8,480 bases of DNA, from the NCBI GenBank assembly GCA_026397195.1, contig JAPLVI010000127.1:1-8480 (forward strand), read 5' to 3'. The position numbers and the translations under genes are program-made. Positions 1 through 4,876 of this stretch are shown here, one piece after another. Numbering within the stretch: position 1 is the first letter of the stretch; the number at the start of each line of letters is the position of its first letter. The notes beneath the pieces were generated by a model. That model ran no database searches. It was not told where the DNA came from and saw only the letters and a program-made list of their open reading frames with translations. The DNA is from Candidatus Berkelbacteria bacterium. Lineage in GTDB: Bacteria; Patescibacteriota; UBA1384; JAHJRZ01.

Positions 1-1
1 G

Positions 2-832
2 GTTAAAATTCCATTTGGCATTGCTCAAGTCGGAAAAGCATTCCGTAACGAGATTACCCCTGGTAATTTTATTTTCCGCACCCGCGAATTCGAACAAGGA
101 GAGATTGAATGGTTTTGTGACCCTGAAGAAAAAACAAAGAGCCCGGACTTCTGGTTTGAGACTTGGGTCAATGAGTGGATGCAGTTTTTTATTGATTTAG
201 GAATAAATAAAAAGAATCTCAAATTCAGACCGCACAGAAAAGAAGAATTAGCCCATTATTCTAAAGCGACAACCGATATTGAGTATAATTTTCCTTTTGG
301 CTGGGATGAGTTGGCTGGTATTGCTAACCGCACTGATTTTGATTTAACTAATCATGAAAAAAATTCAGGGCGTGATATGAAATACTTTGATGAAGCGTCA
401 AAAAGAAAATACATCCCTTATGTAATTGAGCCGACCATGGGGATAGACCGCACTATTTTGGCTGTAATTTGTGATTCTTATAGCGAAGAGGAAGTAAAAG
501 GAGAAACACGAGTTGTTTTCAAGATTAATCCTAAATTGGCGCCGGTAAAAGTGGCTGTTTTGCCTTTGGTTAAGGATGAAAAAATTAAAAAAATCGCGTT
601 GACTTTGTATAAAAAAATAAAAGAAGCGGGGATGGCGGTTGAATATGATGAATCAGGCACTATTGGTCGCCGCTACCGCCGGCAAGACGAAATTGGAACG
701 CCATGGTGTGTAACGATTGATTTTGAAACGCTCTCCGATAAAAAAGCAACTATTCGCGATAGAGATACATTAAAGCAAGAAAGAGTAAATATTTCTGAGC
801 TTAAGAAAGAATTAGCAAGAAAATTAGCTTAA
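2..832 (+). CDS. glyS: Glycyl-tRNA synthetase, C-terminal part (gene cut by window start)
   Basis: This enzyme attaches glycine to tRNA-Gly in the cytoplasm. It is the single-chain, homodimeric class II type, not the split alpha/beta type. The visible 276 residues start inside the catalytic core and end at TAA. Class II motif 2 is clear near the start (FRNEI ... FRTREFEQGEIEWF). The glycine-site block GWDELAGIANRTDFDL follows, then motif 3 (GIDRTILAV). From about residue 178 the anticodon-binding domain begins (APVKVAVLPLVKDEKI) and includes the family-typical IGRRYRRQDEIGTPWCVTID and RDRDT segments. The upstream half, with motif 1, lies outside the window. No terminator is visible directly after the stop; the next signal is a promoter-like element about 45 nt downstream. 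Function is certain; only the 5' end is unknown. Confidence 0.97.
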   Translation, partial: VKIPFGIAQVGKAFRNEITPGNFIFRTREFEQGEIEWFCDPEEKTKSPDFWFETWVNEWMQFFIDLGINKKNLKFRPHRKEELAHYSKATTDIEYNFPFGWDELAGIANRTDFDLTNHEKNSGRDMKYFDEASKRKYIPYVIEPTMGIDRTILAVICDSYSEEEVKGETRVVFKINPKLAPVKVAVLPLVKDEKIKKIALTLYKKIKEAGMAVEYDESGTIGRRYRRQDEIGTPWCVTIDFETLSDKKATIRDRDTLKQERVNISELKKELARKLA

Positions 833-876
833 AGCACTCTAAAGATATCCACAGAAGCCACCATTGACTTCTTTTG

Positions 877-885
877 TGATATAAT
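877..885 (+). promoter_or_regulatory. Extended -10 promoter in front of the GC-rich island
   Basis: The sequence is TGATATAAT, a perfect extended -10 element (TGn plus TATAAT at 880-885). A start point 7 nt past the -10 box would be about base 892, which is where composition switches from AT-rich to GC-rich (GGCAAGGAGG). No good -35 lies at 17 bp spacing. A TTGACT at 864-869 is only 10 bp away, or 15 bp from an alternative TATAGA at 885-890. Ten bases, TGTGATATAA, are shared with the -10 region in front of murF (4859-4868). Confidence 0.6.
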
Positions 886-1162
886 ATAGAAGGCAAGGAG
901 GCGCCAGACCGCCTAGATTGGTGTGTAGAGGGTTTCGGGCCAAAGACATCGCTGTTGAACTTGGGACGTAAGACGTTGTCCGCGGTCACCCCTGGCCGTC
1001 GTTGTTCCTCAGGACACGATTCGGCTAGTTGTACGCTCTGCGGCTTCGGGCCAACCCCAGTTCTCGAGCGAAGGCCTGCAAGATGGGGCACGGAGCCAAA
1101 GCAATGCTCTGGTGCAGGTTGTATAGTTGTCATGGTGAGCAGTATCACGGAGGTTGACGACC

Positions 1163-1291
1163 ATGAGACACAGGCACGACGTCCAGCAGTTCAAGCGAAT
1201 GGGCCTCGACTTCACCGCGACGACTGTGGCGACCATCCCCAGCGGGAACATCGTGGCGCGTCTCGTCGGCAAGACGTTCGCCCTGGCCTGA
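1163..1291 (+). CDS. Possible 42-codon small ORF inside the GC-rich island
   Basis: An ATG is preceded by GGAGG (1149-1153) at 9-nt spacing and opens a 42-residue frame that ends in TGA. Of its 42 third positions, 38 are G or C, against 24 of 42 first and 19 of 42 second positions. This is the pattern of high-GC coding DNA and is unlike any neighbouring gene. The predicted peptide is basic at the start (MRHRHDVQQFKRMG) and ends GKTFALA; it matches no family I know. The small hydrophobic ALA end recalls tmRNA tags, but no tmRNA ends or tRNA-like domain are present. It could be a dual-function RNA's peptide, a fragment of foreign DNA, or chance in a structured RNA. Another frame (1332-1454, 40 codons) lies downstream but is weaker. 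Confidence 0.25.
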   Translation: MRHRHDVQQFKRMGLDFTATTVATIPSGNIVARLVGKTFALA

Positions 1292-1537
1292 GCGAAGATC
1301 GCGCTCCAGTGGCGAACGACGACCTAGACAGATGTTCAGCAGTAACTACCTCCCCCGCAGGCACCTCGCCTGTATCTACCTGCGCATGAGGAGGCATCCA
1401 ATGCGCGAGTTCTCCGGCGACCTCTGTGGCGATCCTCTTCATCTCCGCTGTTAGCCAGGCAGGCTAAGCGTCCAATAGGACGCGACAACGGATGATGACA
1501 GTGGTGGACCACAGAGACATCGCCAAGCACAGCCGGA

Positions 1538-1622
1538 CGGGTGTCCGAAGACAGAGAACAATCGTTGCTGCCGCAAGCAGCCTCGCATTACGTTTTCTCG
1601 CCTTCGGTCACCCGGTTTTTTT
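1538..1622 (+). terminator. Branched intrinsic terminator / 3' domain of the GC-rich RNA
   Basis: Bases 1538-1550 pair with 1602-1614 in 12 of 13 positions; the only mismatch is T1544 against T1608. Inside it, 1554-1558 (GAGAA) pair with 1595-1599 (TTCTC), and an apical hairpin forms from 1567-1571 (GCTGC) and 1577-1581 (GCAGC) with a five-base loop. The outer helix is followed almost at once by seven T (1616-1622), the layout of a Rho-independent terminator. The 5' arm overlaps a competing local hairpin (1534-1538/1543-1547), so the two folds exclude each other. Confidence 0.7.
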
Positions 1623-1633
1623 ATTCAATATTT

Positions 1634-1662
1634 AAATAGTATATAAGAAGTATATACTATTT
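1634..1662. terminator. AT-rich perfect hairpin, possible bidirectional terminator
   Basis: Bases 1634-1645 and 1651-1662 form a perfect 12-bp inverted repeat around a five-base AGAAG loop. T-rich sequence lies downstream, and A/T-rich sequence upstream serves the other strand. It follows the GC-rich island and precedes the mraZ control region, so it probably insulates the two. The stem is nearly all A:T and would be a weak terminator by itself. Confidence 0.45.
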
Positions 1663-1719
1663 TTTAATTAAAATTAACCACAGCCGATTATGGCAAAAAT
1701 GACCAAAATTTAGGTCCAA

Positions 1720-1749
1720 GTGGTAAAATGTGGATAAATGTGGGGATAA
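1720..1749 (+). promoter_or_regulatory. Three MraZ-type boxes at exact 10-bp spacing
   Basis: GTGG occurs at 1720, 1730 and 1740, each unit about one helical turn from the next (TGGTA, TGGAT, TGGGG at 1721, 1731 and 1741). MraZ of other bacteria binds direct TGGGN-like repeats with 5-bp spacers, that is a 10-bp period, upstream of its own gene. The array ends about 20 bp before the mraZ -35 element, so bound MraZ would sit upstream of the promoter rather than on it. The middle unit also contains TGTGGATAA (1729-1737), the exact complement of the DnaA-box consensus TTATCCACA; I take that overlap as probably incidental. Confidence 0.65.
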
Positions 1750-1769
1750 CAGGTTAATTTCTGTGGGTA

Positions 1770-1797
1770 TTTACATTTTAATTAATTGAACTAGAAT
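1770..1797 (+). promoter_or_regulatory. mraZ promoter
   Basis: TTTACA (1770-1775) and TAGAAT (1792-1797) are each one base from consensus and are separated by 16 bp. The predicted start point is about 1804, at or just before the first in-frame start codon (GTG 1805, ATG 1808). The transcript would therefore be leaderless or nearly so, and no Shine-Dalgarno is seen there. Confidence 0.55.
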
Positions 1798-1804
1798 AGG
1801 TTAT

Positions 1805-2347
1805 GTGATGGAAAGGGATAATAAAACAAAAAATCAAACAAAAGGAGAGGGCTTAAGAACTCATCAGAAACTTGGGTCTGGCTGGGTTTCGAATGCCAAA
1901 TCGAAAACCAAAACGATTTTTCTCGGGGAATATAAGCACAAGATTGATGATAAAGGAAGACTTGCAATGCCCTCCAGATATCGAGAGAAGCTTCAAGAGG
2001 GAGTAGTTATTACGCGTGGACTTGATAGCTGTCTCTTTGTTTATCCCAAGAAAGATTGGAGAATTCTAGCGGAGAAGATTGCTAGACTTCCACTTACCCA
2101 GTCAAATGCTCGAGCTTTTGCGAGATTAATGCTCGCTGGCGCTATTGACATTGAACTTGATAAACAGGGAAGAGTTATCCTGCCATCGTATTTAAGACAA
2201 TATGCAGCCTTAAAGAATAAAGTGGTCATTGCTGGAGTCTATAATCGTCTGGAGGTCTGGTCACAAGGCAGATGGGGTAGATATAAGAAGAATGCCGAAG
2301 AAAATTCATCTGAAATTGCTGAGAATTTAAGTGAATTAGGAATATGA
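1805..2347 (+). CDS. mraZ: MraZ, transcriptional regulator of the division/cell-wall cluster
   Basis: MraZ is a DNA-binding protein that controls the dcw cluster, including its own promoter. It is built of two AbrB-like halves. Both signatures are visible: FLGEYKHKIDDKGRLAMPSR at about residues 39-58 and IELDKQGRVILPS at about 116-128, each with its D-x-x-GR core. Downstream residues (AALKNKVVIAGVYNRLEVW) are also family-typical. The family normally begins at the MFxGEY block. Here about 37 polar, Lys-rich residues precede it if GTG 1805 or ATG 1808 is used. The predicted transcription start favours one of these as a leaderless start. No other ATG/GTG/TTG lies in frame before the domain. The one codon that would restore the usual N-terminus is ATT at 1916, without a Shine-Dalgarno. 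Boxes that the protein could bind lie just upstream. rsmH, its usual next gene, is absent here. Confidence 0.93.
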   Translation: MMERDNKTKNQTKGEGLRTHQKLGSGWVSNAKSKTKTIFLGEYKHKIDDKGRLAMPSRYREKLQEGVVITRGLDSCLFVYPKKDWRILAEKIARLPLTQSNARAFARLMLAGAIDIELDKQGRVILPSYLRQYAALKNKVVIAGVYNRLEVWSQGRWGRYKKNAEENSSEIAENLSELGI

Positions 2348-2626
2348 GAGTCAAAAAGCCAAAATTCAGAATAAAAGTATTAAAGAGTACACCGAGGCGG
2401 GTTGCTTCGCGGAAAATTGTCTACAGGCGACAAGCGAGGCGAAGACAGAGATTGGTACATTTGAATTTCTAGCGTTCAAATGCATAGAGGAGGGTATTTG
2501 AACTACGAATTAACCTAATTAACCTAATTATTCTAATTAACCTAAAAAATTTTGGGCATTTGGAGATTAGTTATTGGGATTTGATTAGAATAATTAGAGC
2601 AATTAGAAATTAGAATAATTTATTTC
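2348..2626. other. Gene-free spacer with hairpins, in the usual place of rsmH
   Basis: No frame here resembles RsmH or any other protein. The first part has a nested hairpin (2405-2410/2439-2444 around 2417-2421/2429-2433) and a perfect 8-bp hairpin (2458-2465/2475-2482). A strong Shine-Dalgarno-like GAGGAGG (2486-2492) is followed only by a six-codon frame from TTG. The second half is a 9-bp repeat array listed separately. A weak promoter candidate for ftsL is TTGATT at 2581-2586 with TAGAAA at 2604-2609 (17 bp). Confidence 0.6.
2508..2620. repeat. Inverted arrays of a 9-bp repeat
   Basis: Four tandem 9-mers run from 2508 to 2543: AATTAACCT twice, AATTATTCT, then AATTAACCT. The reverse-complement type occurs downstream as AGAATAATT (2587-2595), AGAGCAATT (2596-2604), a 7-base variant, and AGAATAATT (2612-2620). 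As a result 2524-2537 and 2584-2597 form a perfect 14-bp inverted repeat. The array runs to within 7 bp of the ftsL start codon. Function is unknown. Confidence 0.75.
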
Positions 2627-2962
2627 ATGGGCAGATTTTTCACCCTAACTAATTCCAAAAAAAGCTTTAACGGCTTTGAGCGTCGGCGCACAATTAGTGT
2701 TAAAAAAGGTGCAGGGCCAGTTTCTCTGAAATTCATCACCATCGCTATTCTTGCTGCCCTAACTCTTCTTTATTTGGGTGTAGCCAACGGCTCGGCGACT
2801 AAGGGTTATTCTCTTAAAGCCCTCGAAGAGGAAAAAACAAAAATTGAAGCACAAAATGAGAGGCTTGAAGTGGAAGCTGCCCGTCAGAAATCATTAAAAG
2901 AAATTGAAAACAAAAACAAAGATTCGGGGATGGTGCCGGTTACCAATGTAGAATTTGAATAG
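2627..2962 (+). CDS. ftsL: FtsL-like small bitopic division protein
   Basis: This 111-residue protein has the FtsL/DivIC build. A basic cytoplasmic N-terminus (residues 1-31) is followed by one membrane helix (about 32-52, VSLKFITIAILAALTLLYLG) and then a charged heptad-like stretch suited to a coiled coil (about 62-97, rich in Glu and Lys). FtsL proteins recruit and activate the septal synthase and transpeptidase, so its place 9 nt before the ftsI-type gene fits. Sequence identity in this family is always low, and the name rests on size, topology and position; a septum-initiator (FtsB/DivIC) label would be equally defensible. Length is normal for the family. The chosen ATG has no clear Shine-Dalgarno; the repeat array reaches almost to it. 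Confidence 0.7.
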   Translation: MGRFFTLTNSKKSFNGFERRRTISVKKGAGPVSLKFITIAILAALTLLYLGVANGSATKGYSLKALEEEKTKIEAQNERLEVEAARQKSLKEIENKNKDSGMVPVTNVEFE

Positions 2963-2971
2963 ATTGAAAAA

Positions 2972-4708
2972 ATGGCCAAAACCGATTTAAACAATGGGTC
3001 GGATTATAGCGAGCGAAGAATTACTTCGCTTTTCTTTATTTTAGTTATTATTTCTCTGGTTGTGGGAGTAAGGCTTTTCCAGATATCAGTTCTTGAGAAT
3101 AAAAACTATATTGCTCAAGCTGAATCACAACACAATGTGATTGAAGAAGTCCCAGCTCATCGTGGAAAAATTTTAACGGAAAGTTATAATTCAGATGAAA
3201 AATTTGAACTGGCGACCAATATTTCGCTTTATGCTTTGACCGCCGTGCCAAGACAAATTCCAGATAAAGAGAAAGCGGCAACACAGCTGGCGCAAGTTTT
3301 AGGACTGGATAAAAATGAGATTTATTCAAAAATCAAAGGCAATGAAGCTTATATTCCGCCCTTGGCTCATAAATTGACTATTGAACAGGCTGATGCTGTC
3401 CAGAAAAAAGATATCAAAGGAATTTATATTGTCCCAGAAGAATGGAGATATTATCCTGAAGCTGACCTTGCAGCTCATATTCTTGGTTATGTTGATACTG
3501 AAGGTAAAGGTAATTATGGGGTTGAGGGCTATTACAATCAAGAGCTTTCAGGAGATTCGGGCGCCTTTTTCGCTGAAAAAGATGTCAAAGGAAGATATAT
3601 TCAAGTATCTTCTAAATCTGATCCGCAGGATGGCAAAGATTTGGTTCTTTCGATCGACCGTTCGGTACAAAAATATACTGAAGATTTGATTTCTAGATCA
3701 GTTGAAAAATTCGGTGCCAAGGGCGGCGAGATTATTATTATGGATCCCTCAACTTTTGAAATTATTGCGATGGCAACCGACAAAAGTTTTGATCCTAATA
3801 ATTATGCTAAAGAAGCCAAAGAAAAAACAGTTAATATTTTCTCCAATCCCAACACCGCTAATGCCTATGAACCTGGTTCGGTAATTAAGGTGATGACGAT
3901 GGCAGGAGGAATCGATTCGGGAACAGTTACTGCCGCTACGGAAAGCACTTTTCCTGCGTTTGTCGAGATTCAGGGGCACAAAATTTGGACTTGGGATAAA
4001 AAAGCTCACGGCAAAGAAAATATGACACAGGTATTGGAGACTTCAAATAATGTGGGTATTATTTTTGTTCAACAACGAATGGGTAAACCGACATTTTATG
4101 ATTATTTTCGTGACCGATTTGGTTTTGGCGACAAAATGGGGATTGATGTTGATTCAGAATCACCGGGTAAGCTCGTGCCTTTAAAGCAAATGCAAGACGT
4201 TGAAGCAGCCAACATTGCTTTTGGACAAGGAATTGCGATGACACCCCTTCAAGTTATCTGTGGTTTTGCAGCGATAGCTAACAACGGAAAACTTTTACAA
4301 CCGCATGTTGTTAAGCAGATGATCACCCACAAGGGCAATCAAGAAGAAGTGCGTGATGTCAAACCAAAATTTGTGCGGCAGGTCGTATCCAAAGAAACGG
4401 CTGCGATTATTAAAACGATGATGGAAGATGTTGTTCTCTATGGTTATGGCAAGGAGGCTCAGGTTCCAGGATATACGATTGCCGGTAAAACAGGTACCGC
4501 CCAGATCCCAGGTCCTGGCGGCTATCTTGAAGACAAAACAATTCATTCTTTTGTGGGTATGGCTCCAGCAGATAACCCTAAATTTGTAGCACTAATCAAG
4601 CTTGATGAGCCTCAAACCAATCCCTGGGCATCTTATACTGCCACTTCTGTTTTTTCAGAGCTTGCTTCTCATCTTTTTAAATATTATCAAATCCCCCCAA
4701 ATAGCTAA
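2972..4708 (+). CDS. ftsI: FtsI/PBP2-type peptidoglycan D,D-transpeptidase
   Basis: This class B penicillin-binding protein of 578 residues cross-links peptidoglycan stems, here presumably at the septum. A membrane anchor lies at about residues 17-38. The pedestal/dimerisation domain follows (AHRGKIL at 62-68; AAHILGYVDTEGKGNYGVEG at 167-186). The transpeptidase domain carries all three active-site motifs: S303-x-x-K306 (EPGSVIK), S358-N359-N360 (ETSNN) and K506-T507-G508 (GKTGTAQ). The motif FGQGIAMTPLQ (418-428) is also typical. The length matches the family and the catalytic set is complete, so it should be active and beta-lactam sensitive in principle. It starts 9 nt after the ftsL-like gene, probably in the same transcript. 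Whether it is the septal enzyme or an elongation one is inferred from its place in the dcw cluster. Confidence 0.95.
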   Translation: MAKTDLNNGSDYSERRITSLFFILVIISLVVGVRLFQISVLENKNYIAQAESQHNVIEEVPAHRGKILTESYNSDEKFELATNISLYALTAVPRQIPDKEKAATQLAQVLGLDKNEIYSKIKGNEAYIPPLAHKLTIEQADAVQKKDIKGIYIVPEEWRYYPEADLAAHILGYVDTEGKGNYGVEGYYNQELSGDSGAFFAEKDVKGRYIQVSSKSDPQDGKDLVLSIDRSVQKYTEDLISRSVEKFGAKGGEIIIMDPSTFEIIAMATDKSFDPNNYAKEAKEKTVNIFSNPNTANAYEPGSVIKVMTMAGGIDSGTVTAATESTFPAFVEIQGHKIWTWDKKAHGKENMTQVLETSNNVGIIFVQQRMGKPTFYDYFRDRFGFGDKMGIDVDSESPGKLVPLKQMQDVEAANIAFGQGIAMTPLQVICGFAAIANNGKLLQPHVVKQMITHKGNQEEVRDVKPKFVRQVVSKETAAIIKTMMEDVVLYGYGKEAQVPGYTIAGKTGTAQIPGPGGYLEDKTIHSFVGMAPADNPKFVALIKLDEPQTNPWASYTATSVFSELASHLFKYYQIPPNS

Positions 4709-4713
4709 ATTCA

Positions 4714-4835
4714 AAACTCAAAATCCTAAATTCTAAACAAATTCAAATAATAAAATTCAAAATTCAAAACTGTTTTGAATTTAAATATTTGGATTTTGGT
4801 ATTGTTTAGGATTTAGATATTTGAAATTTGAGTTT
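4714..4835. repeat. Long interrupted inverted repeat between ftsI and murF
   Basis: Three matched blocks fold this spacer on itself. Bases 4714-4722 pair with 4827-4835 (AAACTCAAA). Bases 4726-4740 pair with 4802-4816 in 14 of 15 positions plus one G:T. Bases 4761-4770 pair with 4772-4781 (AATTCAAAAC) at the centre. The composition is almost pure A/T with repeated AATTCAAA words. It may act as a terminator for ftsL-ftsI or as a processing site, but no clear T-run follows. The murF promoter starts directly after it. Confidence 0.7.
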
Positions 4836-4840
4836 ATTTC

Positions 4841-4869
4841 TTGCCTGATGGCATGAAATGTGATATAAC
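4841..4869 (+). promoter_or_regulatory. murF promoter
   Basis: TTGCCT (4841-4846) and TATAAC (4864-4869) are 17 bp apart, with TG at 4861-4862 making an extended -10. Transcription should start about 4876, next to ATG 4877, giving a leaderless mRNA. This decides the murF start over the in-frame TTG 4841 and ATG 4853, both of which lie inside the promoter. Confidence 0.7.
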
Positions 4870-4876
4870 CTTTAAT

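Larger units (their letters stand above)
892..1622 (+). ncRNA. Candidate large structured non-coding RNA (GC-rich island)
   Basis: This tract of about 730 nt is far richer in G+C than its surroundings: 42 of 60 bases at 1201-1260 against 7 of 60 at 1621-1680. Such islands in AT-rich genomes usually mark structured RNAs. Local hairpins are dense on the + strand: 899-903/910-914, 1055-1058/1085-1088, 1088-1096/1106-1115 (one bulge), 1259-1263/1272-1276, 1358-1362/1368-1372, 1382-1387/1401-1406, 1451-1456/1462-1467 and, directly abutting, 1468-1473/1478-1483. A branched 3' domain closes with 12 of 13 pairs (1538-1550/1602-1614) ahead of seven T. A promoter-like element ends just before it. No frame gives a recognisable protein along its length. 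I see no hallmark of tmRNA, RNase P RNA, SRP RNA, rRNA or a group II intron. Size and style recall large ornate bacterial RNAs (OLE, GOLLD and ROOL class), but I recognise no consensus. Alternatives are a foreign GC-rich insertion or an assembly join. Confidence 0.55.

Noticed and set aside
801..1148. Minus-strand frame of 115 codons, and the other minus-strand frames across 1009-1530
   Set aside because: They run antisense through the GC-rich island or overlap glyS, have no ribosome binding site, low-complexity or random-looking composition, and no recognisable motif.
955..1389. Plus-strand frame of 144 codons from TTG
   Set aside because: TTG start without a Shine-Dalgarno; random-looking Arg/Pro/Cys-rich product; cut through many hairpins. 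Long open frames are expected by chance in GC-rich DNA.
892..1622. tmRNA, RNase P RNA, SRP RNA, group II intron or rRNA fragment
   Set aside because: No tmRNA ends or GTTCGAATC arm, no GAGGAAAGTCC core of RNase P, no SRP GGAAGCAGCC-type loop, no intron domain V, and no rRNA signature that I recognise.
1701..1716. Near-palindrome GACCAAAATTTAGGTC as an operator
   Set aside because: Only 4-bp arms around an AT core with one mismatch; too weak to claim as a site.
1681..1760. Replication origin (DnaA-box, AT-rich flank)
   Set aside because: Only one perfect box, and it is part of the 10-bp MraZ repeat; no box cluster and no dnaA, dnaN or rpmH neighbours.
2485..2522. Leader peptide after GAGGAGG (TTG start, six codons)
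   Set aside because: Too short and no regulatory codons; the Shine-Dalgarno-like motif alone is not enough.
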